Shown here: positions 6,915-12,340 of the stretch, piece by piece | How the letters are laid out: the number at the start of each line of letters is the position of its first letter | Numbering within the stretch: position 1 is the stretch's first letter | DNA from: an uncultured Clostridia bacterium | GTDB taxonomy: Bacteria > Bacillota > Clostridia > Lachnospirales > CAG-274 | DNA: 12,340 bases | Direction of reading: 5' to 3' | NCBI GenBank assembly: GCA_947629215.1 | Contig: CANRCU010000038.1 | Location: 1-12,340, forward strand | Made by a program: the position numbers and the translations under genes | Notes under the pieces: generated by a model | The model's input: the letters and a program-made list of their open reading frames with translations, nothing else | Databases searched by the model: none | What the model was told of the DNA's origin: nothing

Positions 6915-7151
6915 TCATTTAATTGATTGCTTTTTTCTGTCTTTCATTATTAAAATCGTAATAAGGTCAAACATAGGTAACATATTTAAACTTATGAGCA
7001 TAATTTTGTTAAAAATTGAAATATCCGATTTAAGTATAACACCATAAATTAATATTCCTGTAAAAATACTAATTAACGAAAACACAAAAGTTGTCGATAT
7101 TATAATAAACAAATAGGTTATCAAAAATATTTCAAAGATACTTTTTGCCAT
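6915..7151 (-). CDS. Small two-helix membrane protein, unknown function
   Basis: 78 residues, MAKSIFEIFLITYLFIIIST onward, almost entirely hydrophobic: one long helical stretch at about residues 6-40, a short polar break (LKSDISIFNK), a second helix at about 50-68, and a positively charged tail (KDRKKQSIK). I recognise no family. The ATG at 7151 is chosen because GGAG (minus strand) lies 8 bases upstream; a GTG three codons earlier sits inside that site. It is much more AT-rich than the flanking genes, which suggests different ancestry or weak selection. It has its own terminator and a possible promoter, so it looks monocistronic. Small membrane toxins, immunity proteins and bacteriocin-accessory proteins can look like this, but nothing here decides among them. 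Confidence 0.5.
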   Translation of the reverse strand: MAKSIFEIFLITYLFIIISTTFVFSLISIFTGILIYGVILKSDISIFNKIMLISLNMLPMFDLITILIMKDRKKQSIK

Positions 7152-7227
7152 TTCTATCACTCCGCCTAAAAATAAAGAAAATGAGTAAAAACATATAATA
7201 ATATTTGTTAATAGTAAAACTAATTTG

Positions 7228-7255
7228 ATTATAAATATTATATTTATTTTTTCAA
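7228..7255 (-). promoter_or_regulatory. Candidate promoter of the small membrane protein
   Basis: On the minus strand TTGAAA (7250-7255) and TATAAT (7228-7233) are separated by 16 bases, about 75 bases before the start codon. In such AT-rich DNA matches arise easily, so confidence is limited. Confidence 0.35.
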
Positions 7256-7435
7256 ATTCGATATAATCCTAACATCATTTCTCTTTATAATTATAATCAA
7301 CAAAAAATGCTATTGATAATTATATGTAAAGTAATAAAAATGTAGATAAATAATATCAAATATAGAACTGCGCTTGACATGTTTTTAACCTCTCAGGAGA
7401 AACCGATCAAGAATTATTTGCAATTTCCCTGTTTG

Positions 7436-7476
7436 TTGTAAAGCAAAACATCAAAATTTGACTTGTTTCTTTACAA
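7436..7476 (-). terminator. Inverted repeat after the histidine kinase gene
   Basis: TTGTAAAG (7436-7443) and CTTTACAA (7469-7476) form a perfect 8-bp outer stem, with an imperfect inner continuation centred on TCAAAATTTGA. It begins 5 bases after the kinase stop codon (minus strand), where a terminator is expected, but no T tract follows. It may be a weak terminator, a 3'-end stabiliser or a palindromic protein-binding site. Confidence 0.4.
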
Positions 7477-7481
7477 AAAGC

Positions 7482-8912
7482 CTATTTTTTATTAAAACTA
7501 AGCGTAAATTCCGTACCCTCGCCAAATGTACTGTCAACGCTGATCTTACCGTTATGATGATCCATTATCCATTTTGCGATCGACAATCCGAGACCAAATC
7601 CGGATATTTCTTTATTACGTGATTTATCACCTCTGTAAAAGCGTTCAAATATGTTTTTTAGCTCTTCTTTTTTTATGCCTATCCCGTTGTCTTTTATTTT
7701 AAGCAGCGCATATTTGCCGTCAACCTCTGTTTTAAATTCGATAACACAGTTTTTATCACCCGAATATTTAACGGCATTTTCAACAAATATCCATATAAGT
7801 TGTTTTATTAAATGATAATCGCCGTCAATAAAGGTATTGCCTACTCCGCTTATTTGTATCTCGGCAGGCAATTCCATTACTTCAGCCTCTTTTTTTATCT
7901 CATCCAAAAGATTTTCTATACAAAGTTTTGAAATGTTGATACTGCTGTTTATATCATTCCTTGCCCAGAAAAGCAGCCTGTTTATAAGCATTGTCATATG
8001 CTCGGCTTCGGATGAGATAGATTCGATAGATTCATTCAGTATCTCTTCATCATCTTTGCCCCAACGCGAAAGAAGCCCCGTATACCCTTTTATAACGGAA
8101 ATGGGTGTCTTTAATTCATGGGAAACATCGGAAATAAACTGATTTTGGCGTTCAAAGGATATTTGAAGTCTTTCCAGCATATCATTAAAAGCATTTACAA
8201 GCTCTTTTACCTCGTCATCCGATTCGGGTTCTTCGATACGTTGGCTGAAATTATCCTCACTGATCTTCATTGCCGTATCTGCGACCTGACGTATAGGGCG
8301 CAGCAACTTATTGCTTAACGACCTGCCTATAACAAAAGCTATGATGACCGCTATCAAATTTTCAACAATGAATATCGTTCCCATTGTATTTATCATGTGT
8401 ATCTCGTGATTATATATCCTGTAAGCGAATATGATATATTCCTTACCCGCCGTTTTTACATCACGATATTTATAAATGTAGGAATCCCCTTTGATATTGC
8501 CCATTTTGACGGATCTGTCCGCAAAATATTTATTGTGTTCAACTTTAGGCGGGACATCCTCGGGTTTTTGCGGAAAATTATTATCAGGCAAAAATTCATC
8601 GGGAACATCGGGTGGTTTTACCATACCGTTTTGTATCTCGCACGCTCTTACCACAATATACGGGTTGTTTATCTGCGCAGAGATCAACTTTGGTGTTACC
8701 TTTCCGCCGTTTATTATATATTCCTCAACTTTGTCCAAGGATTCGTCCATTTCTTCCACGGAGCTGCTTTTATAATAATGTATACTGTTTATAATAATAA
8801 AACACGAAACTACAAAAATAATAAGTATAAACACCGTCGAATATATCAAAGCAATCTTGTTTTTTATCGGCATCCGATTATAAAAACTTTTTATTTTATT
8901 CGTCTTTTGCAT
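7482..8912 (-). CDS. Membrane sensor histidine kinase (HAMP, HisKA, HATPase)
   Basis: 476 residues; autophosphorylates on histidine and passes phosphate to the response regulator encoded just upstream. Layout: short cytoplasmic start, membrane helix at about 18-43, extracytoplasmic sensor region at about 44-172 rich in proline and acidic residues (VKPPDVPDEFLPDNNFPQKP near 98-117), second helix at about 174-197, HAMP linker at about 198-250, phospho-acceptor FISDVSHELKTP with His265, N box WIFVENAVKYS (374-384), G1 DNGIGI (408-413), FERFYRG (422-428) and G2 GFGLGLSIA (438-446). All catalytic boxes are intact. This is the common class I architecture seen in ArlS- and CssS-like kinases; the signal cannot be deduced. 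It overlaps the regulator gene by 17 bases, so the two are co-transcribed and probably translationally coupled. A second in-frame Met at residue 14 is possible, but the first gives a normal cytoplasmic tail. Confidence 0.93.
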   Translation of the reverse strand: MQKTNKIKSFYNRMPIKNKIALIYSTVFILIIFVVSCFIIINSIHYYKSSSVEEMDESLDKVEEYIINGGKVTPKLISAQINNPYIVVRACEIQNGMVKPPDVPDEFLPDNNFPQKPEDVPPKVEHNKYFADRSVKMGNIKGDSYIYKYRDVKTAGKEYIIFAYRIYNHEIHMINTMGTIFIVENLIAVIIAFVIGRSLSNKLLRPIRQVADTAMKISEDNFSQRIEEPESDDEVKELVNAFNDMLERLQISFERQNQFISDVSHELKTPISVIKGYTGLLSRWGKDDEEILNESIESISSEAEHMTMLINRLLFWARNDINSSINISKLCIENLLDEIKKEAEVMELPAEIQISGVGNTFIDGDYHLIKQLIWIFVENAVKYSGDKNCVIEFKTEVDGKYALLKIKDNGIGIKKEELKNIFERFYRGDKSRNKEISGFGLGLSIAKWIMDHHNGKISVDSTFGEGTEFTLSFNKK

Positions 8913-9591
8913 AGTAACCTACGCCTCTGATCGTATGTATTATTTTAACATCAAATTTATCATCTATTTTGGTACGCAAATATCTTATATAAACATCTAC
9001 AACATTGGTCTCACCGATATAATCGTAACCCCAGACCTTATTGAGTATCTGATCCCTTGTTATAACTATATTTTTATTTGTAACAAGATACAAAAGCAAG
9101 TCATATTCACGTTTTGTCAGTTCAATAACATTATCTAAATATTTAACGCTGCGTGAAGCCTTATCTATTGTCAGACCTTTTACCGAAAGAATATTTTCGT
9201 CACGTTCACGTTTTTCCTGATTGATCAATCTAAGGGCAACGCGCATTCTTGCAAATACTTCTTCTATTGCAAACGGTTTTGTGATATAATCGTTTGCCCC
9301 GTTATCAAGCCCCATGACCGTATCCATTACTTCGCCCTTTGCCGTTATCATTATTATAGGTGTATCCGACTCTTTCCTGATCCTGCGGCAAACCTCTATA
9401 CCGCTTATCTGCGGTAACATAAGGTCAAGCAAAACAATATCCGGTTTCTCCTCAAAAAACATATCAAGCCCTTTTTTTCCGTCATTCGCTATAACAACAT
9501 CATAGCCTTCGTGTTTTAATTCCAACTCGACAAAACGTGCAAGTTTTATTTCATCTTCAATAATAAGGACCTTATATTTTTTATTTTCCAT
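8896..9591 (-). CDS. OmpR/PhoB-family response regulator
   Basis: 231 residues. The receiver domain (about 4-118) has acidic residues Glu12 and Asp13, the phosphorylated Asp56 in VLLDLMLP, Thr83 and Lys105 in DYITKPF. The C-terminal winged helix (about 135-228) shows TKREYDLLLYLV, QILNKVWGYDY, VVDVYIRYLRTKID and HTIRGVGYYA, the pattern of OmpR-type DNA-binding domains. It should bind direct repeats when phosphorylated by the kinase encoded downstream. GGGGG (9600-9604) lies 8 bases before the ATG, confirming the start. Four 11-base-spaced TGATTAA-type repeats upstream suggest it controls its own operon. The specific regulon cannot be read from the sequence; ArlR/CssR-like naming would be guesswork. 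Confidence 0.95.
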   Translation of the reverse strand: MENKKYKVLIIEDEIKLARFVELELKHEGYDVVIANDGKKGLDMFFEEKPDIVLLDLMLPQISGIEVCRRIRKESDTPIIMITAKGEVMDTVMGLDNGANDYITKPFAIEEVFARMRVALRLINQEKRERDENILSVKGLTIDKASRSVKYLDNVIELTKREYDLLLYLVTNKNIVITRDQILNKVWGYDYIGETNVVDVYIRYLRTKIDDKFDVKIIHTIRGVGYYAKDE

Positions 9592-9649
9592 AATATTTAC
9601 CCCCTGTAATTTTATCGACTAAGTCAGAACCGCCTTTTAGGCAACCGTC

Positions 9650-9679
9650 ATTATGAGTGAGTACAAATATCTTTGACAA
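9650..9679 (-). promoter_or_regulatory. Possible second promoter of the two-component operon
   Basis: On the minus strand TTGTCA (9674-9679) and CATAAT (9650-9655) lie 18 bases apart, downstream of the repeat-controlled promoter. It could supply basal expression. A short GCC-TAAAA-GGC stem follows in the leader. Confidence 0.35.
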
Positions 9680-9684
9680 CTAAT

Positions 9685-9744
9685 ATTATAATTTTAACTT
9701 TTTTTGATTAAGCAATGATTAAACAATGATTAAAATTAGATTAG
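9685..9744 (-). promoter_or_regulatory. Autoregulated promoter with four 11-bp-spaced repeats
   Basis: TGATTAA occurs at 9705, 9716 and 9727, and a degenerate copy (AGATTAG) at 9738, all exactly 11 bases apart, about one helix turn. This is the binding-site geometry of OmpR/PhoB-type regulators. On the minus strand the last repeat overlaps the -35 position of a TATAAT box (9685-9690), whose own -35 (GCTTAA) is poor, as in activator-dependent promoters. The downstream gene encodes such a regulator, so positive autoregulation is inferred. Confidence 0.65.
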
Positions 9745-9792
9745 AAACTATTTTTCTCGTATACATAGCATTAAATTTTGCACTATTGCCGA

Positions 9793-9821
9793 TTGTAATT
9801 GCTGTAAAGCATATTTTATAG
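9793..9821 (+). promoter_or_regulatory. Weak candidate promoter before the folded block
   Basis: TTGTAA (9793-9798) and TTATAG (9816-9821) are spaced 17 bases and point into the folded block. The match is modest, and no plus-strand gene follows in the window. Confidence 0.25.
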
Positions 9822-9848
9822 AGGAAAGGATATTCGCACTACATTTTC

Positions 9849-9990
9849 GCCGCGTACTCATAACCGTCAGCCTTTGCGTTCAGCATGGGCTTATACTCCT
9901 GCCGAACACAAAAGTGGGCTATAGAAGCGAGGAGCTTACCCATCGGTCAAATCAAACTTTGACTAAAAAGATAGGTCACAGTTACACGGC
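9849..9990. ncRNA. Candidate structured RNA, strand undetermined
   Basis: This block is clearly richer in GC than its flanks and folds into consecutive nested helices. On the plus strand: GCCG-GTA (9849-9856) with TAC-CGGC (9983-9990), one mismatch; ACCG (9863-9866) with CGGT (9944-9947); ATGGG (9885-9889) with CCCAT (9939-9943); CTCCT (9896-9900) with AGGAG (9930-9934); GCC (9901-9903) with GGC (9917-9919); CAC (9907-9909) with GTG (9914-9916) around an AAAA loop. A side hairpin GTCAAA-TCAAAC-TTTGAC (9946-9963) competes for two bases. Most pairings are also possible on the other strand. A weak plus-strand promoter (TTGTAA, 17 bases, TTATAG; 9793-9821) would start a transcript near 9828; on the minus strand the block would lie downstream of the riboswitch. 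I cannot assign a family. Short frames within it lack start signals. Confidence 0.4.
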
Positions 9991-10066
9991 ATATGCAAAT
10001 ATCTTTAACCTTCAGAAATAATCACATTACAAATATTATTGGTAAAATTTGATATTTCAGGCAAAT

Positions 10067-10107
10067 TATAAAGCAGTCATAAAATTAGGAGGAATGACTG
10101 CTTTATA
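10067..10107. other. Perfect 14-bp hairpin with a Shine-Dalgarno-like loop
   Basis: TATAAAGCAGTCAT (10067-10080) pairs perfectly with ATGACTGCTTTATA (10094-10107) around a 13-base loop. Read on the plus strand, the loop contains AGGAGGA and the 3' arm begins with ATG, giving a four-codon frame (Met-Thr-Ala-Leu, stop). Neither strand has a T tract after the stem, so it is not a standard terminator. It may be an operator, an RNA-processing or stability element, or a translation-control hairpin. Confidence 0.55.
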
Positions 10108-10139
10108 GGGGGATATTATTAAAAAAATAAAGGAGAGTG

Positions 10140-10158
10140 AAAAAAAACAATAGCCGAC
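10140..10158 (-). terminator. Putative switching terminator of the c-di-GMP riboswitch
   Basis: On the minus strand GTCGGCT (10152-10158) can pair with AGCCGGT inside the aptamer's 3' side (10210-10216; five Watson-Crick and two G-U pairs), and after ATTG comes a run of eight T (10140-10147). The loop would be about 50 bases. A competing helix between GTTGCCA (10190-10196) and the aptamer's 5' arm would free the AGCCGGT. The arrangement suggests ligand-dependent transcription termination, with c-di-GMP favouring readthrough. This is a model from base pairing only. Confidence 0.4.
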
Positions 10159-10205
10159 AAAATAAATAAAAAGCTGCGCATAGACAAAATGGCAACTTAA
10201 ACAAA

Positions 10206-10280
10206 TGCAACCGGCTGTCATAGCATATATGCTTTAGACCCTTGGCTTTGCGTCCTTTACCTTTCGGTAAGGTTGCCAAC
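10206..10280 (-). ncRNA. Cyclic di-GMP-I (GEMM-I) riboswitch
   Basis: Read on the minus strand this stretch has the aptamer's hallmarks in order: GTTGGCAACC as the 5' arm of P1, a hairpin capped by a GAAA loop (TTACC-GAAA-GGTAA), the signature GGACGCAAAGCC, AGGGTCTAAAGC leading into a second hairpin (AGCATATATGCT), then ATGACAGCCGGTTGC closing P1 (GCAACC with GGTTGC). Family knowledge: it senses the second messenger c-di-GMP and usually controls motility, biofilm, surface-protein or protease genes. A near-consensus promoter lies just upstream. Downstream on this strand there is no clear coding gene before the response regulator about 615 bases away, so its target is unclear: a non-coding or peptide-coding leader, a lost gene, or the two-component operon through a long leader. 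Confidence 0.9.
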
Positions 10281-10300
10281 TATTGATTTAATCTATATTA

Positions 10301-10329
10301 AGTATAACGTATATTTCGTAAAAAGTCAA
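10301..10329 (-). promoter_or_regulatory. Promoter of the c-di-GMP riboswitch transcript
   Basis: On the minus strand TTGACT (10324-10329) and TATACT (10301-10306) are exactly 17 bases apart. Transcription should start near 10294, about 14 bases before the aptamer, as expected for a riboswitch at the 5' end of its message. This supports the minus-strand assignment. Confidence 0.75.
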
Positions 10330-10468
10330 CCTGTAATTCTGCACAATCTTTTGCTAAAAATTCGCATATTTGAGTATTATTTTTAGTGTTAACACACAAG
10401 AATTACAATATTTTCCAGTCAAAAATATTCCGTATTCAAAACCTGTCGAATTATCGACTCTGTTTAAC

Positions 10469-10492
10469 CGGCAGGAGCTTGCACTCCTGCCG
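10469..10492 (-). terminator. Hairpin terminator after the SLH protein gene
   Basis: CGGCAGGAG (10469-10477) and CTCCTGCCG (10484-10492) form a perfect 9-bp stem around a 6-base loop, 11 bases past the stop codon at 10504. The following minus-strand sequence (GTTAAACAG) has little T tract, so release may be inefficient, but position and stem strength fit a terminator. Confidence 0.65.
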
Positions 10493-10503
10493 ATATAAAT
10501 CAT

Positions 10504-12336
10504 TTAAGAAACGGCTCTGCCCGATATGCCGAACAGTCGATCATTATCACTGCCGTCTATATTCATAGAATATATTTCGTCATAAGAAAGCGAATATAAT
10601 CCGCCTTTATCTCCGCAGCCATAATATATTTTTCCGTTTTCTATTTTTAAGATGTCCCATACGCTTTGCTCAATATTTTCCGTAAGGTTTACGCAATTTC
10701 CGTCTTTATCGAATCTGAGAATATCATCAAAATCTACAATAAAAACATAATTGCTATACAATATCGGCAAATCATATATGGGTTTGTCATAAAGCCTTAT
10801 TTCGTCGCTGCCGTCAAGTTTGCTTCTTGTCAGATACAGATCGGGGCTTCTCATACCGCCGTCTTCAACAAGATAATAGCGGTATTCTTCATCAAAAGCA
10901 TCCTTATTTGTAAGCATAGCCGCATTGTCCGATTCACTTTGACTTATCTCTGTCTTTTCCGAACCGTCAAGTTTCATTCTGTAAAATTTATTGTCACTTG
11001 TGTAGTATATAAACTCGTCTGTCACAAAGCATATACCGCAGGATTTATCCCTTAAAAGTTCCTGCTGTTCGCTGCCGTCTTTTTTTACCCTATATATAGT
11101 GTAAAATAATTCGTCACTTTCGCTGTTATATTCACCGCCGCTGCAATACAGCCACTCTCCGCCCGAAGGCTGGGTATACTGACCGTCGCTGACAAATTCC
11201 GTGTCATGGCAGCTGTAAAGCCTGAGCATTGTGGCAATAGCTTGCTCTCTTGTATAGTTCATCCACGGTGAAAATTTATTTGGTTCTGTGCCCATCATTA
11301 CATAACCGGCTCCGCTTTTGACGGAGGCAATACTGTATATTGCGTCCCTTGCCCACTGCGCAAAATATTCCTCATCAATAAATTTCTCCGTTTTTCCGTT
11401 TCCTTTTATATTTAAAATACCTGCCAGATTGTTAAGCATTACGGCGGCTTCCTGACGCGTTATAAAGCTATCCGGCGAAAATTTACCTTGTCCCGTACCC
11501 CGAACGATTCCCAGCTCGTATGCAGCAGTAACATATTCGTCCGAAACATCGTCAAAAGGAGATGTCAAAGCGCCGTCAAGCTCATGACCCGTTTTTGCCA
11601 TATATGTCTGCATGGCAAGACGGCAAAATTCTTGTCTGTTTATTTTCTTTGTATAATCCGACTGTATCGTTTCGGGAACTATGCCCAAAGAAATTGCGCT
11701 GTTTATGCTTTCTTTTGCCCATTGACTTGCGCTGCTGCGGTCAATATATGTAGTCACGGCGCCGTTCATATCCGTTACAACTATTTTGCCGGAAATGCTT
11801 TTTATATCCTTGTATTCCGTGTCGGACAGCCTGTTTCCGTCCTCATCACATATAAAATAGCTTATATATCCGTCGGATATTTCGGCTTTTTCATCAATTA
11901 CTCTCTCATAAAAACAGTCCGTACCCTCAAGCCTTCTTATGTCACGCGGCTGCGGTATAGGCTCAATATCGGAGTTGAAAAATTCTATCTTATCCGGTCC
12001 TTCTCCCCATGTAAGACATTCAAATGTCTGCGTGTTTTCATTGTAATTTATCTGACTGAAACGCGGTTCTATCAAAATATTCAGTTCTTGATCCAATATG
12101 CTGTATTTTTGACCGTATTCCAATATTCTGGCGATGATTTTTCCTCCGCCGGGCTTTATAACATCGTATTCGTTTTCGGATATTATGTTGCCGTCTTTGT
12201 CATAAAGCGTATAGTTATAGCCTGTTTCGCCGCAGTCATAAAAATATGGCGTATCTTTTAACGGCAGTTTTTCGCCTCCAAATACAGAAACAGCCGAAAC
12301 AACCGTTATAACAGCGGTCGCAAATATTTTTTTCAT
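10504..12336 (-). CDS. Secreted S-layer-homology protein with WG-like repeats and a DUF5050-like region
   Basis: 610 residues. The N terminus, MKKIFATAVITVVSAVSVFG, is a signal peptide with likely cleavage near residue 20. Residues 40-195 hold WG-type repeats (LYDKDGNIISENEYDVI, ILDQELNILIEPRFSQI, ICDEDGNRLSDTEYKDI). Three SLH domains follow at about 203-245, 258-305 and 318-372, with recognisable ITRQEAAVMLNNLAG and YTREQAIATMLRLY motifs; SLH domains bind pyruvylated secondary cell-wall polymers and anchor proteins on the surface. The C-terminal part (about 390-610) carries IYRVKKDGSEQQELL, FYRMKLDGSEKTEIS and YSMNIDGSDNDRLF, the repeating blade pattern of DUF5050-type beta-propeller proteins. 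No catalytic motif was seen, so it is probably a binding or structural surface protein. The ATG at 12334-12336 follows from the signal peptide; the ribosome binding site lies outside the window. It is followed by a hairpin and then the c-di-GMP riboswitch region, on the same strand. Confidence 0.85.
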   Translation of the reverse strand: MKKIFATAVITVVSAVSVFGGEKLPLKDTPYFYDCGETGYNYTLYDKDGNIISENEYDVIKPGGGKIIARILEYGQKYSILDQELNILIEPRFSQINYNENTQTFECLTWGEGPDKIEFFNSDIEPIPQPRDIRRLEGTDCFYERVIDEKAEISDGYISYFICDEDGNRLSDTEYKDIKSISGKIVVTDMNGAVTTYIDRSSASQWAKESINSAISLGIVPETIQSDYTKKINRQEFCRLAMQTYMAKTGHELDGALTSPFDDVSDEYVTAAYELGIVRGTGQGKFSPDSFITRQEAAVMLNNLAGILNIKGNGKTEKFIDEEYFAQWARDAIYSIASVKSGAGYVMMGTEPNKFSPWMNYTREQAIATMLRLYSCHDTEFVSDGQYTQPSGGEWLYCSGGEYNSESDELFYTIYRVKKDGSEQQELLRDKSCGICFVTDEFIYYTSDNKFYRMKLDGSEKTEISQSESDNAAMLTNKDAFDEEYRYYLVEDGGMRSPDLYLTRSKLDGSDEIRLYDKPIYDLPILYSNYVFIVDFDDILRFDKDGNCVNLTENIEQSVWDILKIENGKIYYGCGDKGGLYSLSYDEIYSMNIDGSDNDRLFGISGRAVS

Positions 12337-12340
12337 ATTG

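Larger units (their letters stand above)
7152..7481. other. AT-rich spacer between the membrane protein gene and the kinase gene
   Basis: 330 bases, very AT-rich up to about 7365, with no supportable gene. It holds a candidate promoter for the gene at 6915-7151 (7228-7255) and a 41-base imperfect inverted repeat just past the kinase stop (7436-7476). Nothing recognisable lies in 7256-7435. Confidence 0.5.
9592..10503. other. 0.9 kb non-coding region rich in RNA-level signals
   Basis: No open frame here has a credible combination of start, ribosome binding site and family match. From left to right it contains the leader and promoter of the two-component operon, a GC-richer folded block (9849-9990), a 14-bp perfect hairpin (10067-10107), a T8 terminator-like site, a c-di-GMP-I riboswitch and its promoter, an AT-rich spacer, a small inverted repeat GTCGA-ATTA-TCGAC (10445-10458), and the hairpin after the SLH gene. 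Confidence 0.7.

Noticed and set aside
9851..9955. Short minus-strand frame ending NAKADGYEYAAKM
   Set aside because: It has no ribosome binding site, is closed by an in-frame stop two codons upstream, and coincides with the strongly folded block.
9849..9990. Folded block as a known riboswitch (THF, c-di-AMP, glutamine, second c-di-GMP) or 6S RNA
   Set aside because: Scattered short matches to conserved bases were seen, but no family's full set of conserved elements is present in order.
10138..10170. Plus-strand 10-codon frame beginning GTG-AAA-AAA after AAGGAGA
   Set aside because: Far too short, and lies antisense to the riboswitch terminator.
11488..12261. 257-codon plus-strand open frame
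   Set aside because: Antisense to the SLH protein gene, whose signal peptide and domains are clear.
1..12340. CRISPR arrays, tRNA or rRNA genes, insertion sequences
   Set aside because: No regularly spaced repeats with spacers, tRNA-like folds, rRNA signatures or transposase motifs were seen on either strand.

Overview
The window looks like chromosomal DNA from an anaerobic, endospore-forming member of the Clostridia, probably Ruminococcaceae/Oscillospiraceae-like. Evidence: the start of a dipicolinate synthase subunit A gene (spore-specific), a DUF4250 protein, an S-layer-homology (SLH) surface protein, a clostridial-style c-di-GMP-I riboswitch, a pyruvate kinase with the C-terminal extension common in Firmicutes, and AT-rich spacers. 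The genus is inferred, not proven.

Left part (1-2810, minus strand). A 717-residue YetA/PcRGLX-like protein, probably an intracellular pectin (rhamnogalacturonan) oligosaccharide enzyme, is followed with a 4-base GTGA overlap by a 58-residue DUF4250 protein and an intrinsic terminator. Beyond that, dpaA begins and runs off the window.

Glycolysis (2875-5840, plus strand). A near-consensus promoter drives pfkA and pyk, 59 bases apart, closed by a hairpin after pyk. The promoter region is divergent: the YetA-like gene leaves it in the other direction. PfkA is an ATP-type enzyme by sequence but has unusual substitutions at a metal-ligand position and at an allosteric arginine.

Middle (5840-7480). 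This looks like a worn accessory patch: an unassigned small ORF, a SUKH-like (SMI1/KNR4) gene broken by one extra G in a G7 run, a 20-codon ORF with a strong ribosome binding site, and, on the minus strand, an AT-rich two-helix membrane protein with its own terminator.

Signalling (7482-9780, minus strand). An OmpR-family response regulator and a HAMP/HisKA sensor kinase overlap by 17 bases. Upstream lie four TGATTAA-type repeats spaced exactly 11 bases, the last overlapping the -35 region of a good -10 box. This is the classic layout of an autoregulated OmpR/PhoB-type promoter.

Non-coding region (9592-10503). This 0.9 kb stretch has no convincing protein gene but is rich in RNA-level signals. 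It holds a strong minus-strand promoter leading into a c-di-GMP-I riboswitch with a plausible switching terminator, a 14-bp perfect hairpin carrying a Shine-Dalgarno-like loop, and a GC-richer block of about 140 bases that folds into nested helices and may be an uncharacterised structured RNA. No obvious gene follows the riboswitch, which makes this the most interesting part of the window.

Right end (10504-12336, minus strand). A secreted 610-residue protein has a signal peptide, WG-like repeats, three SLH domains and a DUF5050-like C-terminal half, and a 9-bp hairpin follows its stop codon.
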